This document shows positions 16,403-24,344 of a DNA stretch of 64,000 bases, piece by piece; position 1 is the stretch's first letter, and every line of letters begins with the position of its first letter. Where the stretch lies: contig NZ_JAQSDR010000008.1 in the NCBI RefSeq assembly GCF_029946005.1, positions 248,001-312,000 of the forward strand, given 5' to 3'. Both the position numbers and the translations under genes were made by a program. Source of the DNA: Aquabacterium sp. (GTDB lineage: Bacteria > Pseudomonadota > Gammaproteobacteria > Burkholderiales > Burkholderiaceae_C). The notes beneath the pieces were generated by a model. That model saw only the letters and a list, made by a program, of their open reading frames with translations. It made no database searches and was not told where the DNA came from.

Positions 16403-17016
16403 CGGCTGGCCCCGCTCTCGGGTTCCACAATCGTGGTGGCCAGGTTGAGCAGGTCGGCGGCCAGCTTCAACCCAGTCTTCTGGGTCTGCGCGCGGTTGAT
16501 CTCGAAGCGTAGCCGGGTGCCCACTCGCATGATTCGGATCATGCCGCCTTCCTGCGCGAAGCCGTCGATGTCGCTGACGGTCAGCGTGGGTTGGCTGGCC
16601 AGCATTTGCAGGTATTGGGCACGACGGCGGTCATCGGCCTCGGCGATGAAGACCAGGTGGCACAGCTTGAGCTCATCGGCCCGTTCCGGCTGGAAAAAAC
16701 GCAGAGGGTGGCCTTGCACTGGCCGGTCATTGAGGCTGAGCATGGCATTGGCCAAGGCTTCTCGGCGGCCCAGCAAGCAGGCGTTGAGCGGTGCGGTTTT
16801 GGTCACGAAGGCATTGGCGGGCCATTCGGTGAACCTGGCAAAGTTGAAAAGGTAGGCGGCCTGAATGGAGGCTTCGCTGGCTTCCGATTCGGCAGCCCGA
16901 CTGGCATCCGGATAGGTGGCGCTGCCCAGGCAAGCCAGAACCAGCAGCGATTCACGCCAACGGCCAAGCGCTGCTTTCAGCAGTGCTTGCGTGGTGGTCG
17001 TGCTCGGGCGCTGCAT
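16399..17016 (-). CDS. YfiR/HmsC-like periplasmic protein (DUF4154)
   Basis: 205 residues. After a long N-terminus with a hydrophobic export segment (LLVLACLGSATY), the mature part shows the YfiR pattern: IQAAYLFNFARFTEWP, LNACLLGR, LKLCHLVFIAEADD, and DIDGFAQEGGMIRI. In Pseudomonas, YfiR is a periplasmic sensor that represses the membrane diguanylate cyclase YfiN. Here it sits between a TonB-dependent receptor and a hybrid kinase and probably relays a periplasmic signal to the kinase. It overlaps the kinase start by four bases and starts two bases after the receptor stop. Confidence 0.87.
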   Translation of the reverse strand: MQRPSTTTTQALLKAALGRWRESLLVLACLGSATYPDASRAAESEASEASIQAAYLFNFARFTEWPANAFVTKTAPLNACLLGRREALANAMLSLNDRPVQGHPLRFFQPERADELKLCHLVFIAEADDRRRAQYLQMLASQPTLTVSDIDGFAQEGGMIRIMRVGTRLRFEINRAQTQKTGLKLAADLLNLATTIVEPESGASR

Positions 17017-17018
17017 GG

Positions 17019-19058
17019 TCAGAAGGAAGCCTCCACCTTGGCGTAGGCGGCGCGCTCCACCGATGAGGAAATGCGGGGGTTGATCTCTTGGGTGTATTGG
17101 CGGCCCAGATTGTGCCCACCCAGTGACAGGGTCAGCTCGGGGGTCATTGCCCAGCGCAGGTTGATGTCCAGCGCCGTGCGGGATGGCACGTCCAGAAAGG
17201 GCACCATGGGATCTTTCCGTGCCGAGGTATAGCGCAGCCAGATGTCCAGCATCCAGCGGCTGTTCAGGTCAAATGATTCGCGCAAGGAAATGAGGGAGCG
17301 TGGGGTGCCGCCCAGGGTGGTGATGATCGCGGGCGCGTCGAAGCGGGTCTCCATGTAGCTGTAGGCCAGCTGCTGGCGCCAGAATTTGGCAATGCGCCAG
17401 TCGGCCGCCAGCTCAATGCCACGCGTGGTGGCCCGCGTGCCCGAGGTCAGGGCTGCAGTCACCACCCGGCGGCCATTGACCGTGGTGTCGCTGACGATGG
17501 TGAGGTCGTTCGGGAAGTTGGGCGAAAACCCAAGCAAAGGGCTGTAGCGTTGAATGAAGGCGGCCACGTCCAACGACAGGTTCTGGCGCACCTGGCTGCG
17601 CCAGCCGGTCTCCAGGGCAGTCACTTTCTCGACAATGCGGGCGCCGGGGTTGAACACGCCGCGGGCAGTGATGGGGGCGCCGCCGTTCGGAAAATCAAAG
17701 TTGATCCCGCCGTCTGCCTCGCCACGCGCTGGCGCGCGCACGGCACGCGATGCCGCGATCCAGCTGGAGGATCGCTCGTTCATTTTCCAGAGCAGTCGGG
17801 CATTGGGCGAAGCCTGCGCGCCGGAGTAGGGATCGTGGTCAACCCGGGCGCCGTAGGTGAGCATCAGTTGATCGGGCAGTAAGGCGTACTCATCCTGCGC
17901 GAACACCCGGCCGTGCACCAAGGTCTGTGCGCCGGGTTCGACCGTGACCAGGGGGATGCTGGAGATCTTGTCCTCGTACCAGGTCGCGCCCAAGCCCCAG
18001 AGCACATCATGGCGCGAATCCCGAGGGTGCCATCGGTGTTGAATGTCCACATCGGCCGATTGAGACCGCTGGCTGGCATAGCCACTTTGCCCATTGCGCT
18101 GGCTTTGCAGCGTGGCTTGAACATGCAATTCGGAAGACGCGTTCAGCGGGGTGTCGAGCGAGGCGGTGAAGGTGGCTTTCTCGGTGCGCTGAACTGTCGG
18201 CGTCAGGGCAAGGCTCGTGAAGTCGGGCAGGGGCAGTTCACCATTTTTGGTGGAGCGCAGCGCCTGGCCTTGAATCGACAAGCGTGAACCGTTTCGGCCT
18301 ACCTGGTCAAAGCGCAGCCCGATGGTCTCGGCATGGGCCCGGTTGTTCTGTGGGGCGCCTGATGAGTCAACGGAATCGGCCTGGCGGTCGGCCTGCCCGA
18401 AGAGCTTCAGCCAGCCATCCTGGCCCAGGGGGGTGCCATGGCGCAACAGCAAGCGGTCTGATCCATCGCTGCCCATGCTGGCCACGGCCAGATTGCCCTG
18501 AGTGTGCTGAGCATCGCGGGTGATGATGTTGATCACGCCATTGACGGCATTGGTGCCCCAGATCGAACCTGCCGGGCCGCGGATGACTTCGATGCGCTCA
18601 ATGTCTTCTAAGGGGACGCGCTCGGCCTCCCACAGCACGCCACTGTAAAGGGGGGAGAATACGCTGCGGCCATCGATCAGCACCTGCAGCTTGTTGGAGA
18701 AGCGACCGGCTTCGCCGCGCACGCCCACGGCCCAACCGGATGGTGACATTTGCGCCACGTCTACGCCGGGGGCCATCCGCAAGGCTTCCGGTAGCGAGCG
18801 CACGCCTGAGCGCAGGATGTCGTCGCGGGTGATGACGTGCACGGCATCGGGCACATCGGCCAATGCCTGGGTGCGGCGGCTGGCCGAGACGATCTCGACC
18901 CGCATCAACTCTTCCAACGACAAGTTGGCCAATGCGTCGGCTTCGCCTTTGACTTGCGCGTGTGCCAAGCTCAATGATGAGGAGATCGCCAGGAGCGCGG
19001 CGGTGGCGATGAGCCTCAGATACCAGGGTTTGGGGGCGTCGGGCGTCATCCGGGGCAA
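17019..19058 (-). CDS. TonB-dependent outer-membrane receptor
   Basis: 679 residues. A signal peptide ends near SLAHAQ. The plug domain follows, with VEIVSASRRTQALADVPDAV (TonB-box-like), VITRDDILRSGVRSLPEAL and IERIEVIRGPAGSIWGTNAVNG. The remainder forms the 22-stranded barrel and ends in Phe (KVEASF), the outer-membrane insertion signal. It resembles the shorter receptors of the colicin I/vitamin B12 type. The substrate is unknown. It is followed without gap by the YfiR-like gene and the kinase, so it may deliver or sense the ligand for that system. Confidence 0.92.
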   Translation of the reverse strand: MPRMTPDAPKPWYLRLIATAALLAISSSLSLAHAQVKGEADALANLSLEELMRVEIVSASRRTQALADVPDAVHVITRDDILRSGVRSLPEALRMAPGVDVAQMSPSGWAVGVRGEAGRFSNKLQVLIDGRSVFSPLYSGVLWEAERVPLEDIERIEVIRGPAGSIWGTNAVNGVINIITRDAQHTQGNLAVASMGSDGSDRLLLRHGTPLGQDGWLKLFGQADRQADSVDSSGAPQNNRAHAETIGLRFDQVGRNGSRLSIQGQALRSTKNGELPLPDFTSLALTPTVQRTEKATFTASLDTPLNASSELHVQATLQSQRNGQSGYASQRSQSADVDIQHRWHPRDSRHDVLWGLGATWYEDKISSIPLVTVEPGAQTLVHGRVFAQDEYALLPDQLMLTYGARVDHDPYSGAQASPNARLLWKMNERSSSWIAASRAVRAPARGEADGGINFDFPNGGAPITARGVFNPGARIVEKVTALETGWRSQVRQNLSLDVAAFIQRYSPLLGFSPNFPNDLTIVSDTTVNGRRVVTAALTSGTRATTRGIELAADWRIAKFWRQQLAYSYMETRFDAPAIITTLGGTPRSLISLRESFDLNSRWMLDIWLRYTSARKDPMVPFLDVPSRTALDINLRWAMTPELTLSLGGHNLGRQYTQEINPRISSSVERAAYAKVEASF

Positions 19059-19099
19059 AACAACTTTGGAAGCTTCTGATTGAATCGAATTTGCGCACC

Positions 19100-19113
19100 G
19101 CCCTCATGAGGGC
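19100..19113. promoter_or_regulatory. 14-bp perfect palindrome in the receptor leader
   Basis: GCCCTCATGAGGGC is a perfect palindrome about 42 bases upstream of the TonB receptor start codon. It could be an operator or an RNA hairpin in the leader. The regulator is unknown. Confidence 0.4.
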
Positions 19114-19157
19114 TTTACCGAACAAATTCGTGAAATAACACCCTCATTCTGTGATTT

Positions 19158-19208
19158 GGGTGTCCGAATGACCATTATTGATGACGGGAGTACCTCTTCG
19201 GGTGTCCG
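19158..19208. repeat. Pair of 9-bp direct repeats upstream of the receptor operon
   Basis: GGGTGTCCG occurs at 19158-19166 and 19200-19208, exactly 42 bases apart (four helical turns), upstream of the TonB receptor. This spacing suits two bound regulator dimers on one face of the DNA. Confidence 0.4.
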
Positions 19209-19228
19209 GTATACATCAGGTTGCATCT

Positions 19229-19249
19229 GGCCCCCTGTCTTGGGGGGCC
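19229..19249 (-). terminator. Hairpin after ybiB
   Basis: GGCCCCC and GGGGGGCC pair around a six-base loop, five bases beyond the ybiB stop codon. There is no T run, so it is a weak or Rho-assisted terminator between the nitrate operon and the receptor operon. Confidence 0.5.
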
Positions 19250-19253
19250 GTGC

Positions 19254-20189
19254 TCAGGCTGGCTTCAAGGCTTGGCGCAAACAGCTGACTTGGGCAGAAA
19301 TCGCGGCGGGCACTGGCTGCAGGCCCGACATCAGGGACTGGATGTAGTCGGCGGTAGTGTCGGCATCAAAACCGCTGGGTAGCTCGGGCAACTCGGTCAG
19401 CACGCCATCGACTGGCGCGCGTGACAGGCCTTCGTCCCGCAAGCCATTGATGAACACATCAAAACGTGGCTGGCGGCGCGGGTCTGCCACCGGTTCGCCT
19501 TCGGTGCCTCGCATCAGCAAAGCATTGGCTTGCGCGTGCTTGAGATATGCGTTCAGGGAGATGGCGTATTCGGGGTGGGTGTGGTTGACCACGCGCATGG
19601 TCCGAGAGTCCCCGGCTGCCACGATGGGATCCAGTAGTTTGGCCACGGTGTGCCCTGGATTGCGAAGGCCGATGGTCCAGCGCACATCAAGCAGCTTGGC
19701 CAGTGGCGGGCACAGCGTGGCGATGTCCATGAAGGCGGGGCGGCCAGCTTCCCAGGCGTCCTGCACGTCTTGTGCGCTGGTGGCGGTGGGCAGGCCCAGT
19801 GCATCAAACACCTGGGCGGTGGTCACTCGCGTGGGGTCGTGCCGTGGACCGTGTACCAGCACGGCCACGCCCTGCTTGGCCAGTTGCAAGGCCAGCAAAG
19901 GGGTCAGGTTGGGCAGCTTGCGCGCGCCGTTGTACGAGGGCAGCACAACCACGCCAGAGGGCGCGCCGGGGATGGGCAAGCAATGGGCCAGCGTGGCCCG
20001 CACAAAGCCGTCAAGCTCGTTGACCTCTTCGCCTTTGATGCGCATGGCCAGGCAAAAGGCCCCCACTTCCAGGTCTGTGACCTGACCAGCCAGCACCTGG
20101 CTCATCAGGTCATGAGCCTGCTCGGCCGTCAAGGGCCGGGCCCCGTCTTTGCCCCGGCCAATGACTTTGATGTACGCGCTGATGCTCAT
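19254..20189 (-). CDS. ybiB: YbiB/TrpD2-family DNA-binding protein
   Basis: 311 residues of the TrpD2 type: the fold of anthranilate phosphoribosyltransferase but without its activity; E. coli YbiB binds nucleic acid. Seen here are MSISAYIKVIGRGKDGARPL, the glycine-poor PSYNGARKLPNLTPLL region in place of the PRPP loop, and LRNPGHTVAKLLDP. It lies 19 bases after nasA in the same direction. This association with nitrate assimilation recurs in Burkholderiales as I recall. A role in the response to DNA damage is known for the E. coli protein. Confidence 0.88.
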   Translation of the reverse strand: MSISAYIKVIGRGKDGARPLTAEQAHDLMSQVLAGQVTDLEVGAFCLAMRIKGEEVNELDGFVRATLAHCLPIPGAPSGVVVLPSYNGARKLPNLTPLLALQLAKQGVAVLVHGPRHDPTRVTTAQVFDALGLPTATSAQDVQDAWEAGRPAFMDIATLCPPLAKLLDVRWTIGLRNPGHTVAKLLDPIVAAGDSRTMRVVNHTHPEYAISLNAYLKHAQANALLMRGTEGEPVADPRRQPRFDVFINGLRDEGLSRAPVDGVLTELPELPSGFDADTTADYIQSLMSGLQPVPAAISAQVSCLRQALKPA

Positions 20190-20208
20190 GCCCGTGATTA
20201 TCGCGGTT

Positions 20209-23046
20209 TCACGATGGTGTGGTCACGGGCAGGGGGTGCAGCTTGATCAGCTTGCGCAACTCGGGGATGCATGACCCGCAGTTGGTGCCGCATTTGAGTT
20301 GCCCTTGCAGGCTGGCCAGGCGTTCATCGGTGTTGCCCGGGCAAGTGGCCAGGGCTTCCACGATGGAAGGCTCGGTCACGTTGAAACAGGTGCATACCTG
20401 GCGTCCCTTGCTTTGCACGGCGACCGGAGGCGTGCTGCCTGGCGACAGCAAGGCCCGCCCGTAGGCATCGGCCGCCAGCTCATCTTGCAGCAGTGGGCGT
20501 ATCCAAGCCTCGGCGCTGATGTCGCCGGCCAGCACAAAGGCCTGCAGCTTCAGGCCATCGTCGGTGCGCGCCATGCGCATGGCACGGCGCTGACCACGTT
20601 TTCGGTCCTGGTAGCGCAGCACGTCGCCACCGCCAATGCCCAGCAGCAACTCGATGCGTTCGACCAAGGCATCGCTGGCCGCTTCCAGGGCGGCAGCGCG
20701 GAACAGCACCCCCACCTTGCCAGAGCCACCGTCTGCTTGCCCTTCGCGGCCAAAAGGCACGCAACTGGTGAAGGCGAATGCCGACATCAAGGGCTTGAGC
20801 GCTTCGCGCACCGCCAGGGCCTGGTCTTGCGGCATCCAGGCCACGGCCAGCAAGCGCCACGGGTACTGGGCCTTGCTGATCTTGACCGCTGCGTGCTTGA
20901 GCTCAGGTTGCTTGGACTTGGGGCAAAAGGTGGACACGGTCAGCGCGTTGACGCCGGTCATGGGGCGGCCTTCGGCATCGATGCCACTGAGGTATTCCTC
21001 ACCCCAGTGCATGGCGATGAAGGCCTGCATGGCGGCGATGGCGTCGCTGCCTTGCGCGGGGATCACGGCCGTGCCACGGCGAGAGGTCACTTGCACCAGG
21101 TCACCATCTGCCAAGCCCAGGCGCGCCATGTCCTGGGGGTTCATGTCGATGAGAGGCTCGCTGACGTGGCCAAACAAGCGCCCCAGCGTGCCGGTGCGGC
21201 TCATGCCATGCCACTGGTCGCGCAGGCGGCCTGTGTTCAGTGAGTACTGGAAGCGCGCGTCCCGCGCCTCGGCCACCGGCTCGTAACGGATGGCCGAGAA
21301 GCTGGCCCGCCCAGTGGGTGTGGGGTAAATGCCATCTTCGTACAGGCGCACCTTGCCAGTGGCCTGGCCATCGGGCATGGGCCACTGCTGTGGGCCGGTG
21401 GTCTCGAGGATCTGGTAGCTCAGGCCGGTGATGTCCAGATCGCGCCCGCGCGTTAATTCGCGGTGCTCGTTCCAGATGGATTCGGGCGTGTCGTAGGGAA
21501 AGAGGGTGGTCACATCGCGGCGATAAGCACCGCTGCGCTCGGGCAGACGCTCTTCCAGACGACGGCCCAAGTCCGAGAAAATGGCCCAGTCGTGGCGGGA
21601 TTCGCCAGCAGCCGGAATGGCCGCGCGGATGCGGCTGATGCGGCGCTCGCTGTTGGTGACGGTGCCGTCTTTTTCGCCCCAGGTGGTGGCGGGCAAGAGC
21701 AAGTCGGCATAGGCGCAAGTGGCCGTGGTGGCAAAAGCCTCTTGCACGACCACGAACTCGGCCTTCTCCAACGCCTTGCGCACCGTGGCCTGGTCGGGCA
21801 GCGACTGAGCTGGGTTGGTGCAGGCGATCCACAAGGCTTTGATCTCGCCCCTGGCCGCGGCTTCGAACATCTCGACCGCGGTTTTGCCAGGCTTGGCAGG
21901 CACATCACGCACGCCCCACAGATCGGCTACTTCGGCACGGTGATCCGCGTTGCCCAGGTCTCGGTGCGCACTGAGCAGGTTGGCCATGCCGCCCACTTCG
22001 CGACCGCCCATGGCGTTGGGCTGGCCAGTCAATGAGAAAGGCCCGGCGCCAGCCTTGCCGATCTGGCCGGTGGCCAGGTGCAAGTTGATGAGAGCGGCGT
22101 TCTTGTCGGTGCCGCTGCTGCTTTGGTTCAAGCCCTGGCAGTACAGCGACAAGGTGGCGGTGGAATCGCCAAACCAGCGCGCGGCCTTGATCAGGTCATC
22201 TTGACTGATGCCGCAGGCGCTGGCCACGGCCTCGGGCGTGAAGTCGCGCACGATGACTTGCAGCGCTTCAAAGCCCTGGGTGTGGCGCTCGACATAGCCC
22301 ATGTCCACCAGGCCTTCGTTCAGCATGATGTGCAGCATGCCGTGGAACAAGGCCACGTCGGTGCCGGGCAGGATGGGCAAGAACAGGTCGGCCATCTCGG
22401 CCGTCTCGGTCTTGCGCGGGTCGGCCACGATCATGCGCATCGCGGGGTTGGCGCGCTTGGCGTCTTCAATGCGGCGGAACAGGATCGGGTGGGCGTAGGC
22501 GGTGTTGGCCCCGACGATGAAGATGGTTTGCGCGTGCTGGAAGTCGTCGTAGCAGGACGGTGGGGCATCGGATCCCAGCGTGGCCTTGTAACCAGCCACC
22601 GCGCTGCTCATGCACAGGCGTGAGTTGGTGTCGACGTTGTTGGTCCCGATCAAGCCTTTGACCAGCTTGTTCATGACGTAATAGTCTTCGGTGAGCAGCT
22701 GGCCCGAGCCGTAGAAGCCGACAGCCTCGGGGCCATGTTCGCGGATGATGGCCGCGAAGCGATCGGCGGCCTCATTCATCGCGTCGTCCCAGGCCACGGC
22801 GGTGGGCGCGGTGCCACGGGTGCTGCGGCGCATGGGCGTCAACAGGCGTGTTTGCTGTTGAACCGAGGTGGCGGCGGTGAGGTGCAGGGTGCTGCCCTTG
22901 GTGCACAGTCGGCCGAAGTTGGCCGGGTGCTCAGGGTCGCCCTGCACATTGATGATCTTGCCTTTGACCGATTCGATCAAGACGCCACAGCCCGTTCCGC
23001 AGTAGGGGCAGGTGGCGCGTGTCTGGGTGGCGCGGATGGGGATCAT
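20209..23046 (-). CDS. nasA: Assimilatory nitrate reductase catalytic subunit
   Basis: 945 residues. It reduces nitrate to nitrite in the cytoplasm. The N-terminus carries the [4Fe-4S] motif CPYCGTGCGV and the fourth Cys in GRLCTKG (residues about 13-50). The central part is the molybdopterin-guanine-dinucleotide oxidoreductase fold, for example FYGSGQLLTEDYY and TNSRLCMSS, with Cys as the likely Mo ligand. The molybdopterin-binding C-terminal domain follows (VTSRRGTAVIPA). A BFD-like [2Fe-2S] domain (QVCTCFNV to CGTNCGSCIPEL) forms the last 60 residues, as in NasA proteins that take electrons from NADH partners. The start overlaps the nirD stop by four bases. Confidence 0.95.
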   Translation of the reverse strand: MIPIRATQTRATCPYCGTGCGVLIESVKGKIINVQGDPEHPANFGRLCTKGSTLHLTAATSVQQQTRLLTPMRRSTRGTAPTAVAWDDAMNEAADRFAAIIREHGPEAVGFYGSGQLLTEDYYVMNKLVKGLIGTNNVDTNSRLCMSSAVAGYKATLGSDAPPSCYDDFQHAQTIFIVGANTAYAHPILFRRIEDAKRANPAMRMIVADPRKTETAEMADLFLPILPGTDVALFHGMLHIMLNEGLVDMGYVERHTQGFEALQVIVRDFTPEAVASACGISQDDLIKAARWFGDSTATLSLYCQGLNQSSSGTDKNAALINLHLATGQIGKAGAGPFSLTGQPNAMGGREVGGMANLLSAHRDLGNADHRAEVADLWGVRDVPAKPGKTAVEMFEAAARGEIKALWIACTNPAQSLPDQATVRKALEKAEFVVVQEAFATTATCAYADLLLPATTWGEKDGTVTNSERRISRIRAAIPAAGESRHDWAIFSDLGRRLEERLPERSGAYRRDVTTLFPYDTPESIWNEHRELTRGRDLDITGLSYQILETTGPQQWPMPDGQATGKVRLYEDGIYPTPTGRASFSAIRYEPVAEARDARFQYSLNTGRLRDQWHGMSRTGTLGRLFGHVSEPLIDMNPQDMARLGLADGDLVQVTSRRGTAVIPAQGSDAIAAMQAFIAMHWGEEYLSGIDAEGRPMTGVNALTVSTFCPKSKQPELKHAAVKISKAQYPWRLLAVAWMPQDQALAVREALKPLMSAFAFTSCVPFGREGQADGGSGKVGVLFRAAALEAASDALVERIELLLGIGGGDVLRYQDRKRGQRRAMRMARTDDGLKLQAFVLAGDISAEAWIRPLLQDELAADAYGRALLSPGSTPPVAVQSKGRQVCTCFNVTEPSIVEALATCPGNTDERLASLQGQLKCGTNCGSCIPELRKLIKLHPLPVTTPS

Positions 23047-23399
23047 GCAAGCGCCTTGGGATCGTCCAGCGCGATGCTGTTGAGTTCTTCCAGATCCAGG
23101 TAGACCTGGCCTGCATCGACCTTGACGCTGAACTTGGGTGTGCAGCCTTCATCGGGTGCGTGAGCGCAACCGCCCTCCAGGCCAATGGTCCAGTTGTGCA
23201 AGGGGCAAGCCACGCTGTGGCCAAACACGATGCCTTGCGACAAGGGGCCGCCTTTGTGCGGGCAACGGTCCAACAGCGCAAAGATCTGGTCATCGGCCGT
23301 GCGGAACACGGCGACTTCGGTGCCTTGGGCGCGCGTCACCCGGCGTGCACCGAGCACGGGGATGTCGTCAACGCTGCAAATGGGTTTCCATTGGCTCAT
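23043..23399 (-). CDS. nirD: Nitrite reductase (NADH) small subunit, Rieske-type
   Basis: 118 residues with Rieske-type ligand pattern CPHKGGPLSQG and CPLHNWTI. NirD is the small subunit that works with NirB in reducing nitrite to ammonium with NADH. In many NirD proteins the cluster ligands are lost, but here both Cys-x-His pairs are present, so the cluster may be real. It overlaps nasA by four bases and is separated from nirB by the PilJ-type gene. Confidence 0.93.
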   Translation of the reverse strand: MSQWKPICSVDDIPVLGARRVTRAQGTEVAVFRTADDQIFALLDRCPHKGGPLSQGIVFGHSVACPLHNWTIGLEGGCAHAPDEGCTPKFSVKVDAGQVYLDLEELNSIALDDPKALA

Positions 23400-23474
23400 G
23401 GTCGTTCATCTCTCAAAAAAATGCTCAGCGGGAGGCCACCTCTTGCGTGCAAGGGCGGCGCTTTTTATAGGGGA

Positions 23475-24257
23475 TCAGGTCAGGCGGCTGTAAAGCCCGG
23501 TGACCTTGTCCATGATCTGCAAAATCTGCTCACTGGTCGAAAACACATCGCGTGCGCGGCGTGCGCCGCCGCTGCCTTCGCCCAAGCGCGACAAGGCCTG
23601 GTCGAAGAACACCCATTGCTGTTCGGCCAAGCCCAGCTGCTGCTGGATGGCTTCAGTGGCTTGCGGTGCGTTCATCAGGGTTTGCAATGCGGTGACGAAT
23701 TCGGTGCGTGCCTTGTTGAGTTCCATCAGGGCATTGGGCACGGGGGCGCCCCAGTTCTGGCTCAGGTAAAACTTGGCCGTGCGTTGAGACAGCATGCGTT
23801 GCCGTCCCGCCAGGTTCACCAATTTTCCCACAGCGCGGCCTGAGTACTGCTCCAGTTGTTCGGTGCCTTGGTGGGCCAGCTTCAAGACCTGGGCATCCAG
23901 CGTCAACAAATTGAGCGTCGAGCTTCGTTCGGGCGTGTGGCCAATCAAGGCGCTTTTGTAGTCGCTCCACAAAGGCTCCATGGCAAGGTAGGTGCGTCGT
24001 ATCTCGGGCGACGGTGCATAGACTTTGAGTTCCACAAACTGCCTGTCGAACAAGGCCATCGACTCCAACATGATCTTCTCTGCGCGCTCGGCATCAATCC
24101 CTTGCCCCATCGCGAGCCAGGCCTTGGCCATCCGTTGAGACAACATGCGCTGTCGTCCGGCCTTGTTGATGGCTCCATTCAAGCTGTTGATTTGGGCCTG
24201 TGCGGGCAGAGTTGCCAATGCAGTCATTGCCAAACCGCCTTTCAGACCATTTTTCAT
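23475..24257 (-). CDS. Secreted PilJ-type nitrate-sensor-like protein
   Basis: 260 residues. A signal peptide (MKNGLKGGLAMTALATLPAQA) is followed by two copies of the PilJ N-terminal helical domain. Each copy begins with the identical ten residues AGRQRMLSQR, at about 33-42 and 150-159. This motif matches the P-box region of the PilJ/NarX family of periplasmic sensors, which bind nitrate at the membrane face. Here the domain is free: no transmembrane helix, kinase or chemotaxis domain. I infer a periplasmic nitrate- or nitrite-binding protein made with the reductases. The ATG at 24257 is chosen because it begins the signal peptide; an upstream ATG at 24293 would bury it. Confidence 0.8.
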   Translation of the reverse strand: MKNGLKGGLAMTALATLPAQAQINSLNGAINKAGRQRMLSQRMAKAWLAMGQGIDAERAEKIMLESMALFDRQFVELKVYAPSPEIRRTYLAMEPLWSDYKSALIGHTPERSSTLNLLTLDAQVLKLAHQGTEQLEQYSGRAVGKLVNLAGRQRMLSQRTAKFYLSQNWGAPVPNALMELNKARTEFVTALQTLMNAPQATEAIQQQLGLAEQQWVFFDQALSRLGEGSGGARRARDVFSTSEQILQIMDKVTGLYSRLT

Positions 24258-24344
24258 CCACACACGACGAGATACCGGGGACTGCCACAACATACTTCGA
24301 ACTTCCTGACAACAACGTGAACAACAACAAACCTGCCATCAAAC

